Assembly (NCBI RefSeq): GCF_030272615.1
Contig: NC_081415.1
Span: forward strand, 366,613,667 to 366,677,666
Origin: Cryptomeria japonica
Lineage: Eukaryota; Streptophyta; Pinopsida; Cupressales; Cupressaceae
Reading direction: 5' to 3'
DNA: 64,000 nucleotides
Shown here: in pieces, positions 47,590 through 60,252 of the stretch
How positions within the stretch are numbered: the first letter of the stretch is position 1
How the letters are laid out: the number at the start of each line of letters is the position of its first letter
Position numbers and translations under genes: made by a program
Notes under the pieces: model-generated
Database searches by the model: none
Told to the model about the DNA's origin: nothing
The model's input: only the letters and a program-made list of their open reading frames with translations

Positions 47590-48640
47590 TAGAGGAATTT
47601 CATAGGATATATGGCACCAACCATGGATCAGCAGATGCTACAACACATTAGGTATTGAAAGTAGGTTACTATTGGCCCAACATTTTTAAAGATACCCATG
47701 AACATGTTAGACATTGTCATACCTGTCAAACTATAGCTTCCAAACAAAGGAATCTTGTCATGCCTCTTCAACCAGTTTCAAGGTAAGACCATCTACCGAA
47801 TGGGCATTAGATTTTATCGGTGTTATTAATCCTAACTCATCCGTAGGACTCAAGTTCATTCTCACTGCAATGGATTATTGCACCCAATGGACGGAGGCCA
47901 TAGCATGCAGGAATGCTATTGCAGAATTTGATCTCAAATTCATTAATGAGTATATTGTCACCAGGTTTGGTATGCCATTTTCTCTGGTATGTGACAATGA
48001 CCCCACTTTTACATCAGCACAATTAATGCAATGGTCATATGAGTATAAGGTAATTTTAAAAATTCCATCTAATTACTATCTGCAAGGTAATAGAGTAGCT
48101 GAATCCATGAATAAGAATATTTTAGATGTTATTAAAAAGCTACTTGAGAAGAACCCTAGGTATTGGCACACTCAATTGAGGTACACCTTATGGTCTGATC
48201 GCACTAGAGTTAAGGCTGCCTTAGGGACTTCTCCATACTATCTTGTTTACAGCCAAAACCCTTTTTTCCCGGTTAATTTATAGATACCTATCCTCCAACT
48301 AATGAAAGAGCTTGAAATTGAGGACCAGGTAGAAGTTCGCCTCTTGAATTTATTGAAACTTAATGAGAAAAGGATAAATGCCCTACAACACTTTGCTAAG
48401 TATCAAGTAGCTGTTAAGTGATGGTTTGGTAAAAGAGCCAAGGTGAAAGCCTTTCGGATCTATGACTTAGTTTTTTTATGGGACAAGGCCAAGGAAAAGA
48501 ATGGTGATCATCATAAGTTTGAGAGGTTGTGGTTAGGTCCTTATCAGATTGCTGAAATTCTAGGAGAGAAAACTTTAGGTTGAGCTCCTTGACTGTAGAA
48601 CTTATACCATTGCCCGTCAATGGTCAGTTCCTCAAGCATT
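47590..48640 (+). pseudogene. Gypsy-1 integrase
   Basis: A degraded zinc-binding part (FHRIYGTNHGSADATTH then HCHTCQT, 47600-47735) precedes an open core (47714-48283). The core contains WALDFIGVI (first Asp), LVCDNDPTF (second Asp) and GNRVAESMNKN (Glu), so the DDE triad is retained. A C-terminal part follows, with DLVFLWDKAKEKNG and RLWLGPYQIAEILG. No chromodomain is seen after it, unlike gypsy-2. Confidence 0.85.
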
Positions 48641-49823
48641 ACTTAGATTAATCCTCAGTGGAGCTGGATCTTTTGTACTATAGTAGTATAGTTGTTTTAT
48701 TTTTATTTTGGTTTGTTGTTTGTTTAGTTTTTTCTTGGTTGCTTATTTGTTTCCCTTTTGTTTCTTTGGTTTGTTGTTTTGTTCTGTTCATTTTGTTTTG
48801 CTATGTTGGGGCGCATGTTTATTTTCAAGAATTCTAAGGGAAAGATGTTCTTTGCATAACAAATTGGAAAAATATTGAGAGACTTCGACTCTTTGCTCTT
48901 TACAACTTCATTATCATTTGGTTAATATTTAACTCTTTATCTACATTCATCCAAAGTGATATATAATGATTTAATAATGATCTGAGTTCTTCGATCCCAA
49001 TTGAAAAAAGGGTAACCTGATTACTTAGCACCACCATCACACTAAATCACATCAGAAAATTTTGTAAGATATCAAATGAACTTGTTTCCAAGTGAAAAAT
49101 CAGAAGTCGAGATGTTTCACATTGTCCATTGTGGCTCCCAACCTAGTAATCAGACTTCAAAGTTTGAAAGTTGCTTAAAGGTTACAAAGAAATAATTGTT
49201 ATATATTCTATGATGTGAAAAATGATCTCAAAAAAAAAGGAAGAAGAAAGAAAGAGAAAAGAAATAACTCACTTACAACAACTAAATTTGGGTGTTTCAA
49301 GTAATCTCCATTGAGGCTATGGATGCCTGGCTGGCAATGGAGCACAGCTTGACGAGAGCCAGAGGTATCTCTATTGGGGATATGGACGCCCAGCTGGCAG
49401 CAGAGCTATGCCTAGGATGACCTTGCATGAAACACATTGATTGATTTCACCTACATAGCTTGGGCCCAGTCCCTTTGTTTATCTTCATCATTGAGGAAGA
49501 TGGAGTAATGAATCACACACACACACTTAAGAAATGATCTTGTTCATTTCTATATTTGGTTGCTTGTTCATTAGTTCATTCATCTTTTCTCTCTTATACA
49601 CTTTTTTGAATGATAATATCCTTAGGCATCGGATAAACCAAAGATTTTGAAGTTCTAAAATGCCTAGAGTCATTTTTCCCAGACAGTCGCCATTTGTTAT
49701 GTCCTGCATATCTAGTCCCATCATTTTCTATTGCAAGAAAATATGGGTCCCCTTTTTTCATTTTTTTTTCTTCTACCTTTTTATTTTGTTTCCCTTAGTT
49801 TTTATGCTTTTTCTTTGGTCACT
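48641..49823 (+). other. Gypsy-1 spacer between pol and the palindrome array
   Basis: Non-coding. T-rich with many TTTGTTT runs at 48690-48800. A 40-bp imperfect repeat (GGCTATGGATGCCTGGCTGGC at about 49314; GGATATGGACGCCCAGCTGGC at about 49378) is present. No ORF is credible. Confidence 0.6.
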
Positions 49824-51516
49824 TTCGGAGCTCAGGCTCCCGATTTCCTGAGGTGCCCATTTGCTTGTTTGTCTGTTCCAATCTAGGAACTTGGTTTCCC
49901 GGGTTCCCAAACTGGTTGCTTGTTTTAGCTTTTGTTGCTTCGTAAGTTGGGTTTTCCAATTTGTGATGTTTCTGTTTTGTGTTTTTGAGTTCCAGTTCAG
50001 AAACTCGAGTTCCTGAGTTTCTGGGTTGGTCTTCATTTTTGTTTTCTTCAGTTGTAATCCGAAAACTCGGGTTCCCGAGTTACTGGATTGTGGATGGCTT
50101 GTTGAGTTTGTGGAAGTGTTTGACTTTAGGAACCCAGGTTCTCGAGTTCCCGAGTTCCCAAGGTCACATTAATTGCAGTTTGGGGGGGGTATATATAGTG
50201 GTCGGTGGCCCTTTTGGGTCCATCTGTGCACCCAAGCAATAGGATTTTGAGCTCTGGCCCTGTGATTTGTCTTTCCCATGCTTTCGGCTTCCCATTTTTG
50301 TGTCCTCATTTTGCTAGGTTGGTAGAATTTCTCTTTCCTCATCTTTTGATTTTAGTGTTTTAGTTTAGAATTTAGTTTTCTTAGCTTAGATTTCCTAGTT
50401 TTTCATAGATTAGGGCTTTTTCTGTTTGTTTCTTGTTTCATGCCCTAATTTGGAAACTCAGTTTCCCGAGTTTCCAAGTTAGAGCCCTTCTTTGCTTGCC
50501 TCATTACTTTGGAAACTTGGTTTCCTGAGTTCCCAAAGTAATGTTCCTTTTTTTTATTTTGAAGTTCCTTTGTTTTTTCATAGTTTTTCCTTCAATTCGG
50601 AAACTCAGGTTCCCGAGTTGAAGGTTTTCTATGTGTTTGGCCAATCCAAAAACTTGGGTTTTTAAGTTCCTTGATTTCCCTTTTTAAATTTTCTTGTTTC
50701 ACCTCCCGAGGTTCCCTTTTTCTTTGTTTGTTCTTTGAGTTTTGGTTTTCCTTTTGTCAACCTCGCGAACTCGGGTTCCTGAGTACCCAGGGTTGATTGT
50801 TTTCTTAGTGGTTCCTCATCCCATAAACTTGGGTTCCCAAGTTCCTTGGGTGAGTGTCTTCTTTTGAGTTTTCTATGTTTTTTTTTTGTTTTGCCCAACT
50901 TCAGAAACCTGGGTTCCCGAGTTCCCAAAATTGGGGTCGTTGGTTTGTTTTCCACCATTTTGGAAACCTAGGTTCCCAAGTTTCCTAAATGATGGTTTTG
51001 TTGGTTTTGGGTCTTTATTTGAACCAATTCAGAAACCCGGGTTCCCAAGTTCCCGAATTGGTTTCTCTTTTGCCTGTCTATTCGATTCGGAACCCCATAT
51101 TCCCAAGGTCCCGAACCTTCTTTTTTGCTTCATCTTTGTAGTTTGCCAGGACTTCGATTCTCTGAAGTTCAGTGTTGTGTGTTATAGTCCAACCCAAGAA
51201 CTTTGGGACCTTGAAGTCCTAGGTTTTTTTTTCCTAGTCGATAGTTTGACCACTTCGGAAACCCAGGTTCCCATGTTCTCAGAGTGGTTCCCTTTTTGTG
51301 TTTTTGGTGAGTTTGGTATCTCGAGTTCCCAGGGTTTTGAATTTGCTGGTCCTCTTAGCTGTTTGACCACTTTGGGAACATGGATTCCCGAGTTCCCAAA
51401 GGGTTTCCCTTTCGTTTTCTCAACTTGAGACCTTGTTTTTCTGAACTCCTGGGTTTTCTTTGTAGTTTGTTTTGTTTTCTCACCTTGGGACCTCAGGATC
51501 TCGGAGTCTCGAAGTG
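49824..51516 (+). repeat. Array B: about 20 palindromic hairpin units upstream of ORFx
   Basis: Each unit of about 35-45 bp centres on a variant of AACTCGGGTTCCCGAGTT, with outer arms that differ between units but are complementary within each. Clear examples: 50502-50543 (arms CATTACTTTGG / CCAAAGTAATG), 50445-50482 (CTAATTTGGAAACT / AGTTTCCAAGTTAG with a mismatch), 50589-50624 (CCTTCAA / TTGAAGG), 51024-51062 (CCAATTC / GAATTGG), 51364-51408 and 51479-51515 (CTCACCTT / AAGTGAG). Units are separated by unrelated T-rich spacers, about 80 bp centre to centre. Open frames through it are side products. A T-rich acceptor-like TTTGTTTTGCAG follows at about 51569. Confidence 0.9.
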
Positions 51517-51584
51517 AGCTACTTTTGTAGTGTTGTTTTTTTTAGTAGTTTTTTATGTTTGTTTTGCAGGTTTTAGCTATGTTT

Positions 51585-54088
51585 ATGGAATCTTCCCGCA
51601 AAGAAAAATATCTTGAGAACATACCGGTCACCATGAAATACAAATACCAAGGGAGAACATACACCTCCAAGCTGGAGGATGTCATCCAATGGGTTGCAGA
51701 TACCAAGATCGGGCACATAGAGCTCAAAGACATAGAAAAACAATTGGAGAAACCAGGGTTGAGTGTAGAGTATAGGTGTATTAAAAGATCTAGCCTGGTA
51801 GAGGCAACTGTCTTCTCATAGTCGGTGCAAGCACTTGAATTTATTATGTAAGTGACTCACTTCTACAACCCGACACTAGGCAATGTGTTGATGCAGATGG
51901 AAAAGTGGTGATTGACTTGTCCCCTAACATGTTGGTCCTAGTTTTCCAGATTCCTACCAGAAAGGAGGTATTAGTAGACGGAGAAGAAGATGGAGAAAGG
52001 GAATGGAACCAGAACGTGAGCCAATGTAAAAATAGAATGAATAAAGAATGACTCAAAGAAGAAAGGAAAACAGGTTTAAAGGCGAATGAGATTTTGAGGT
52101 AGGATTTCAATGAGCCACAAAGAGACTTAATAATAATGATTAGCAAGGGCTTCGACAAACCTTCTTGCCAACATTTCCAACCATGGATTTTTCCATTCAT
52201 GCTAGCAATTTTGGATGGGTGGCAATACTATGAGTGGGCCCAAATTTTGTCGAATAACATAAGGGACAAGTTGAAGGAGGTACACAACACAAGAAAAAAT
52301 TTCTTCACATCTTATGTCATTTGGGTGGTAGCCATATCCAGCCAATTTCCAAGGCTTCAAACTGAAGGCACATTAGGAGAAGAAGAAGGACAAAATGCAG
52401 TATGGGAATATTACACCTAGTTACCACTAAAAGAGTCTCAACCGCACTATAAAAGAATAAATGACGCATTTTTGTTTCCTATTATTATAAGACTAACAGG
52501 TGATACCAGATTCAGGCTAAGCAAGGAAGCTATGGAATTAATAAAGAAGTGGGGGTTTTGGTTCATATAGAACTCCAGGTCTACCTATTTGAGGGTGAGT
52601 GGGTTCACTAGAGAACCATTTTTGTTGTCCAGGTACTGTACAGATATGATAATTTTGTTGGAATATGCAAGACAAATGGTACATTTTCAGAACTTATTGT
52701 CCTCAAGGCATAAGACGGGGGTTACAAGTGAATATTTCCCTTTAAATTTATCATTCTTTTCATCTCCAAAGATTCATATGGCCAATGCTGCAAAGCAAGA
52801 ATTACAAGAATTAGTGTTGAAGCCTTTCAATTATACTAGGCAATTTTTTGATCCATACAATAAATTAAAAGGATTGATGCCTAAAGTGTATGAAGGACAT
52901 CAGCCTGCCCTAGAGGATTTTTGGGCCATCCTCCAGGATAGTTTTGAGGCAAGGGAGAAATACTATCATCACTTCACTGTTCCTCAAATAAGGGAATTTG
53001 GTATTGAAACCAACCTACCCAAACAATTACATGATGATGGCATTTTGTTGGATCCTATGTATAAATAAATAGGAATAGTTAAAAGGTTGCTCCTCTAAAT
53101 CAAATGGTTGCAGCAAGACATTGTAGATATTGATACCATCTCTTGACCGGTAATAGATAGAACTAAGAAATGGTTAAGCCTTAGAATTAAACCCAATGCC
53201 TCAAAAGAGAAACAAAAAAATGTCCCGACTAACAATCCTCAATCAAGGATACATAAGGAATATACAAGGAGGACACGGTCGGAGTCGAGGAAGAATACAT
53301 CCATAGACCCAAAGGAAGAAGCTGAGACTCCTTTAACCACAAAAGAACTGAAGCAAAAGTTGAATGAGAAAATGAAAGAAGTCGAATACTTGGCAAAATA
53401 TGTGAGTTTGGGGATTACTGTTGGCCTAGGGGCCACACCACAAGAAAAAATTCATCCTGCTAGGCCCGCTATGGAAGGTGTGTCAGCAATGACAGAGCAA
53501 CCTGCTCCAAAAGATCAAATCTCTAGTGCCACCACCACCACTACTACCATGGCTACCACCACTCCTACTACAACTGCTACTACTTCTGCAACAACAAATC
53601 CCACCACTACATCAACTGTATCTATTGCACCAGTTGTGACAACAACACCTCCACCCTTGGTTACAGTAACAGTCACTTCACCTTCTGTTATTTCACAGAT
53701 GCTTGTTCCTGCAATGACCCCCATAAAGGAGATATTAATTATCCATAATGTGGAATCAAACTTGGATCAAGAGGATGTGGAGCCAGCACCAAAGAAGGCA
53801 GAGCCCAAGAAGAGAAAATGAATGACTCCTTCTAGTGTGAAGAAACGAAGGGGAACCATTGTACAAAAGGTTTTAGAACTTGAACAGGTAACCCCCATGG
53901 ACACAGATGATCAAGGTTTGCAACCACAACATCAAGGTGAAGAGGGGGAAATGGGACATGCACATGATGAAGAGCATTATGAAAGACTTGTTCTCACTCC
54001 ACAAGATGTGGAAAACTTGTTGAAAGACATTGCTAGGCCAATGGGACTAGTATGTGGTGCATCATTTTGCACCTACAGTCGAGTTTAA
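51585..54088 (+). pseudogene. ORFx of gypsy-1: accessory protein gene downstream of pol
   Basis: The start MESSRKEKYLENIPV at 51585 is favoured over the upstream ATG at 51555 because the reverse copy starts MEASSSRRA. Parts in order: N-terminal domain with YKYQGRTYTSKLEDVIQWV; a region homologous to the YDP...VFGL block near 51870-51950; helical text with FPFMLAILDGWQYYEWAQ; a central YLRVSGFTREPFLLSRYC domain (52589-53068); a Thr/Pro-rich low-complexity linker (53524-53720); a basic PKKRK end at 53819. A TGA followed at once by ATG opens a second acidic stretch (53822-54088). Four or more stops or shifts are present. Function unknown; I recognise only the relation to the reverse ORFx and to the left copy. 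Confidence 0.75.
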
Positions 54089-54151
54089 TATATGATTGAT
54101 AGATAAGTATTCATTTTTTACTTCCTAGTGTATACATGAAAAGGGGGCGAT

Positions 54152-55323
54152 TGATAAGTTGGTTGATAGGTGGGAGCAGAAAAAGAAAATTTTGAAGAAG
54201 TCTGAGTTCTGGATTTCGTATGTTGTTGATCCTCTTGAAGACATAGTTGTATGTTACATTAGTAACTATAAGAGCTATTAAAGGAGTAGAGGATGAACAT
54301 ATAATTGTTGCACATGCAATTTTGACTGCTTTTTGAAGATATCTTTGATTACCATAAAAGTTGAGAGTTCAACTGCTCCACCAAATCGACTTTAGTTTTT
54401 GGGCAAAATTTTGCATGGTTGTAATGGCCAATTTTAGGAACACATGTTTCATAGTAACAGTTAATTGGTAGTTTCATTGGAGTTAAAGGCAGAGACTTGC
54501 ATGTCAAGTGCAGCTCCTATTTTTTGTAGCTCTTAGTTCAGATGACTTTTAATTCCTAGAATTTAGGACTTGAAACTCTATAAATTAAAGATTTTGATTC
54601 ATTGTAAGTGTCCGCAAATTGATGATTTGGGGTCCAATTTAGATATTCTTTTAGATATTTTTATGCAAAGTTTTATGAGTTTAAAATATTTTGTGATACT
54701 CTTTGAATTTTGATACAAAAAGAAGCTTGTGGATTGCCTGATCTACTTGTGTGTTCTATATGGTTATGTTCTTCGTTATGTAGTAACTTCTATTATTTGA
54801 ATCAACAACTAGTTCTTTTGGATACTTTAATATTTTATGAATCATATTGCGCATGTAAATGGTATATGAGGATTAAATTGACAGGGTGATTATTGGTTTG
54901 ATGATATTCATTTTCGTTGGTATGTGAAGTTGTCTACCTTTATATATTTTTTGGAGTTCGTCATTTAAATGTTGATTTAAAAAATATTGATAATACTAGG
55001 TTATGAAATTCTAACCATGTGGATCATTCTGTTGTTATTGTGTTGATTCATTGTCTTGTTCCCCTGATCTATCTTTTGTTGTTTATTTTTTAGAGAATCT
55101 AAATCAAAAAATACAAGAAAAGTAGGTAATTTGAAATTGTTTCAACCAGCAGGCCCCTTGACAGGGACAATCACATCAACTATTGAATTGCCCATCACCA
55201 TCGAGACCCGACTATAGAGACCTTGGAGTAGTTAGTTTCCCAAAACTTACTTCTTTTCAGGAGAGGTGGTGAGTGTTCACATAAACTACCTGACTATTGG
55301 TGAGTGTGTCAAAACACCTATCA
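54152..55323 (+). repeat. Gypsy-1 right LTR
   Basis: Begins TGATAAGTTGG after the polypurine tract AAAAGGGGGCGAT and ends CACCTATCA. TATA-like CTATAAATTA lies at 54578-54587. It is similar over its whole length to 24340-25517. Confidence 0.85.
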
Positions 55324-55329
55324 ATAGAA

Positions 55330-55598
55330 CCATGCATTCAAAGTGTTTAATGAGGGATGCTACAATAAGCATGGATGTGTATCATTCAATGAATGTAATA
55401 ACTATGTGTTGACACATGATAAATTATTTCATCTATTGGGTGGATGTGCATTGCAAAATGATGAAGGTAATGATAGTAGCAGTATGAGTAAGACACTAGT
55501 TACTAGTGTGAATGATTATGCCTATGATCAAAGTGATTTCAGTGATGTTTTTAGATTTGGTATAATGCAATCAGAGGAGAATCATACTTTTGATAGGG
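55330..55598 (+). pseudogene. Exon-like fragment of unknown origin
   Basis: An open stretch reading CYNKHGCVSFNECNNYVLTH and then FGIMQSEENHTFDRG, ending at a strong splice-donor-like GG/GTAAGT at 55599. The left end is cut by the gypsy-1 LTR. I do not recognise the family. It may be part of a host gene or of another transposon into which gypsy-1 inserted. Confidence 0.35.
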
Positions 55599-58500
55599 GT
55601 AAGTATTGGTTATAATTTTTTGGTGGTCTGTGACCACCTTCTGAATGTTGAAATCATATTTTCAGAGTGGAGCATAAAGTGGTTGAGGGGCCCCATGGAG
55701 TAGGCACTTGGTTTGCTCCCCCAATGATTTGAATTCTTGACATGCCCAGAGGGGGATGCATCCCTGACCTAGAGCTACTATTGGGACCTCCAAAATTTGG
55801 CTAAATTTTGAGGTCCCATGTAAAATTTTGCCTAATGCAGTCAAAAAGCACCCTACATAATAAGCCCAAGTTACTCAGTTTGAGAGCCTATAACTTTGCA
55901 CCCCTGAATTTTCATGCAAAATCACTTGGGGGAAGTGTTAAGAACCTTTCATAAGGGTCATGTGACCATTTGTAGCCTACTATGATCAGTTTTGATGTAT
56001 TTTTGAAGACCTTGTTTGGAGGTCCAAAAGTTGGTTTGTTGTTTACAACTGTTTCACTATTCTGAGTAGGCCATTTTTTAGAGATTGCATATTTGTGCCT
56101 ATTGAATGTTAAGACTAGTTGACATTTTTTAGTGATTTTCTGCATCTTTATGAGGCCACATGTCAATTGGAAAAGCCCCATGAATCCATTTGTCAAGTTT
56201 TCCCTCTTCTTTCCACTTGCAAAAGGTTCAGATTTGCAAATAGGACTATGTCAATCTGCAGAAAGTAGCCTCACATCCGAATTATTATTTTACAACCCAA
56301 TGACCTGCATGCAAAAGTTATTGTACCCCTGCATTTTCTATAATATTATCTGCAACTTGGCCAATTGGTAGCCCCCTAGCTCATCATTTGATATTTTTTC
56401 AAAGCCCATTTCAAATGCACTTTTTCAAGCTTGCAAAATTAATTTTTCTAGATCTTCAAAGAAGGCAAGTTTGAAGGTTAATATTTCATGCATGTGATCA
56501 AATTAACCCTCTTGTGCACATGTTCATGGTATCCACATCTACCATCTTGCCGAGTGAAAACCCCTGAAATGGAGTTTTGATATTTTTCAAATTAATGTTT
56601 GGACATGTTTTAGTGTGGTTTGACAAGTGCACTTTCTGAAAATGATTGAGGAGCCAACTTCACAGATTAAAATTTTCTACTTTATGCATTGTTATGAGCT
56701 ATCCATTGGCATTTTGGGTTCTTTGTATAGAATTTTATAGGTGTGCTAGCTCTCAAGGCCCTTCAAGGTGATTTGATCGGCTTTTTGGACTTGTTCTAGG
56801 GGCTACTCGGGTAGTTTTGGTAAAAAAATAGAGGTTTGAAAATGTCAAAATTAAATGTCAGTCGCTCAAGTTGTCACATTCAGGATGTGTCAACTAGAGG
56901 TTTCAAAGCATTTATTGAGGTTCAATTGTCCAAAAACGAATTTTTTTTTAGTCGGGCCCAGCAGGGACCTAACTAAAAATATGATCTAGTGAGACAAAAG
57001 TAATGTCTATTTTAAGATGTATTTATTATTCAAATCGTTATTGATTTAAATAATAATTTGATTTCCCCTACAAGACCAAGAGGGAAAGAAAAATAATTTG
57101 AATGATTTGCCATAGTGCTAAGAACCTAACTAAAATCATCACCCAGTGAGATCAACTAAAGCTAATTTGGGGAACATGTATCTCTATTATTTAAATTTTT
57201 TATTTAGATAATATTCTATCCATTTCTATGTAAGTGACAAAAAAATTAAAATGCCTAAATAATTTAATTGACTCGATCGTCCAGTGATGCCAAGGAGGAG
57301 ATTCAATAGAATTTTTATACAAGGAGACATGGGTAAAATCTTCTCAATAAAATTTGGTCAGGCCATTTTGAAGATAATCCAAGAACCCCAAGTGAGGTGT
57401 AATGCCGCCAAAATACCCTAGAGAAAACTAAACATCTAACATACTATTGGAGAGAAAAAAAAAATTATTTAACATCCTTTAACTACTAATGCAACTCATA
57501 ACATCTCCATCTAACTACATTCATTAACCATTTAACCATTATGAACATGTATCATTACACATTTCATGAATCTACACAAGCAGAAATAACATAACATCAT
57601 TAACCTTTCCCTAGGGTACTTCAACGCCATTACTTAATTAACTACCATAATGACATCCTACTCACATGACAATCATATTCCATCTTGATTTAATGCATCA
57701 TATTCAATTCCTAACCATGAGATATGCAACCTACTAGATTATCTATCCATTATGATATGCATATCATTCTTCCATTCTACTAGCATTTTACATTCCTTCT
57801 TTAAAAATACAAGACAACCCTACATTCATTTTATGCACCAATTCCACATGTTTTTTAACCCGTCATTTCCTATCTACATGATCTTAATCCTTTTCCATGA
57901 TAATCCAATCCTAAGACATAGGTATAATCCATCTCTACCAATCCATTTAAACATACTTCAATTACATCTAATACTAACATGGTCGTCTTCTTTATCATTA
58001 ATTCCAAATGCATAATGCAAGAATCTTAATACAAACTTCTTATTTATAATCCTTTACAAGATATGCATAAATTCCTTTCTAACAATGCATCTACATGAAT
58101 CATTCATCTAATCATATTATCTAACATTCTCATTAATACTAATCCATTCATTAGGGTTCCTTCTCATTTCAATCACATCCTAGTCATTTCATAGAATTCA
58201 ATTTCAACCAACACAATTAAGCCATAATATAAATCCATTCAATTTCATTTACCAATACACTTAAGGACATTTATTCCATCCTATAGGTACAACGTGATAC
58301 ATCACATAGTCTTATTACAATCCATGGCATAATCCTAAATTCCAACTACTACCTTCTTACAATCACAATTACATAAAATACGTAATGATCATAGCTCTTC
58401 CTATTACAAGATCCCAACTACTACATATAAGAATATTACATTACATTAATTCCACCATATCCATTACATAAATTTGCTACAAGGTACATCCATAGTCATC

Positions 58501-59324
58501 ATGAAGAAGAATCCAAGAGAACATCCCAACGGCTAAAAAACACCAACCACCCGACCATGTGGAACCAAATGAACCACCCCCCGTGCTAGGAGATGACACA
58601 AGGTCCCAACACACACTCTAAATCTAAGATGGCACCTATAAGCAAAGAGACTAACCACACAAGGACTCTCATGCATGAACCAACACAATACAACAAGAAT
58701 AAACTCCCAGAGGTGCACAACTCAACAAGTCATAAATGCATCCAATAAGGCATAATCATAAATCATCAAGGGAACACATGTAGGGGTGGAGTGTCATCAC
58801 ATGCCTTCCTCAAAACATAACAACATAAGGCACTAGCTTTATGGACATGTGGAGCCATCTCAACCTATGAGAGATCAAGGGAGATTGACTTGCCATCGCA
58901 ATGGCCTTCTCATGCTTATCCTAAAACATCCTCCTTAGGATCAAGTCATGAGGCTCACATAAATTATTCTTTATTAATGAATATAGCTACCCAACCCATT
59001 AATTATTAGGTTATCACTTATTTATAATCATATTAAACTCCAATGTGCCCTGGCGGTCTAGACTTCATGCATCCTTACAAGGAACAAGCCTATCTCTCGT
59101 GACCTCGGTCATCACATGGAATCCCACTCCCCCTAACATGGCCCAAACAATAAATGCAACAAGAGGCTCATATCAACAATTAAATCTGAAAACATTATCA
59201 TCATACAACCATACACATACATAGTCATCCAAAGGTCATAAATCCAAATAAACATCAAGGAGCCTCATAGCATAAAAATACGTCAATAAGATAATCAAAT
59301 CTGCTCATCAAATGAAACAAATAT
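55599..59324. other. Long non-coding AT-rich stretch
   Basis: No credible gene. 55600-57400 could be intron sequence if the exon-like fragment is real. 57430-58500 is strikingly poor in G on the plus strand, with many CATT/TACA words. From 58500 composition is more mixed. No LTR borders recognised except those of the young element inserted at 59325. Confidence 0.5.
55783..55817. repeat. Inverted repeat (hairpin)
   Basis: GGGACCTCCAAAATTT and AAATTTTGAGGTCCC are complementary apart from one bulged base and are separated by a 4-nt loop (GGCT). Confidence 0.7.
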
Positions 59325-59776
59325 TGTTGGTGTAAATAAATATTCATTTTGGATATTATTACACTTACTTAAGTTAACTTAGGATAATGCATCTCTTCGT
59401 AGTTTGGATTTGAGACACTTAGGGAAGTGTGCACATAGGGATAGAGCTTGTAGGAGAAATTCCACCTTTTGTGGTTTTATTTTGCTGTTACACTCCACAT
59501 TCGGTGGGTCATCCACCTCTTGTGGAATATTATATTATTTCTCCTACCTACCCCTAGTATTTCTTACCTACCCTTGTTTCTCATTGAGCCACATGTCATA
59601 TTTGTGTGCTCATACATCCATATGGCCTTGCCTATATAAGCAAGCCTATATTCATTGTATTGGTGAATCCAGTTGATCATTTTTGCATATTGATGAGAAT
59701 ACAGTTTTGTTCTTGTCATTCTATTGTCTCTCTATTTGTGCTTTCCATTGCCTCTTGATCTTGGCAAAATCTTACA
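59325..59776 (+). repeat. Left LTR of the young non-coding element
   Basis: TATA-like CTATATAAG at 59632-59640. A 90-codon frame inside it is duplicated in the other LTR and is not a gene. Confidence 0.93.
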
Positions 59777-59789
59777 TGGTATCAGAGCC
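59777..59789 (+). promoter_or_regulatory. Primer binding site of the young element
   Basis: TGGTATCAGAGCC directly abuts the LTR, initiator-Met tRNA type. Confidence 0.92.
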
Positions 59790-60252
59790 ATTAGAGTGCC
59801 ATTGGTTTGCCAATTGAGAGAAATTTGGGGTTTTCCATTTTGGAGCTTTCTATTGTAGGTTATTATTGGAGCTTGTTGGGTTAGATCTGAGGTCACCATT
59901 GGATTGAGGAGGTTCGAGAAAGTAAGAATCACCTTTTATTTCATCCAAATCCGACATCCGAGGCCAAATCTAGAGTCGTTTGAAGGTGGAGGGTGGTGAC
60001 TTGTCCCGGCAGCGATCTACAATTTTGGAGCATTTTTGGTCAAATCCGTCATTGCCATTGCGCTCAGAAGGCCCAAAAACCCCAAGATCGATTGTTAATT
60101 CGTCAAAATCAGCCTCCATTACTCCGAGTTGAAAAAATCTCCCCTCCCAGCCTGCCGTACGGACTTGCAGGTATAGGTCTGAAAATTATTTTTTAATTTT
60201 TTCCATTTTTTTTAATTTTCAGAAAATAAAAATAAAAAAAATTAAATATTAA

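Larger units (their letters stand above)
24340..55323 (+). mobile_element. Gypsy-1: large Ty3/gypsy element with extra 3' ORF, host of nested insertions
   Basis: Order: LTR (24340-25517), decayed gag (to 27456), nested copia-2, end of gag, protease, RT/RNase H, integrase (to about 48640), spacer, palindrome array B, ORFx (51585-54088), polypurine tract, LTR (54152-55323). Without the nested block it is about 14.5 kb. Absence of a chromodomain, a Gag tail with a WCxxHxxxxHSxxxC motif and a large extra ORF favour a non-chromovirus (Tat/Ogre-like) lineage; this is inference from layout. The left flank is the 3' end of another copy, so the two copies share the LTR at 24340. Confidence 0.8.

Noticed and set aside
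50886-51428. 180-codon plus-strand ORF through array B
   Set aside because: Made of palindrome cores in a chance open frame; unit spacing is not a multiple of three and the frame is not kept across the array.
49824-51516. CRISPR-like reading of array B
   Set aside because: Repeats are imperfect palindromes with variable arms and spacers of uneven length, in a plant retroelement; no cas genes.
59404-59676. 90-codon ORF repeated at 61771-62043
   Set aside because: It is LTR sequence present in both LTRs of the young element, with no domain and no start context; not a duplicated gene.
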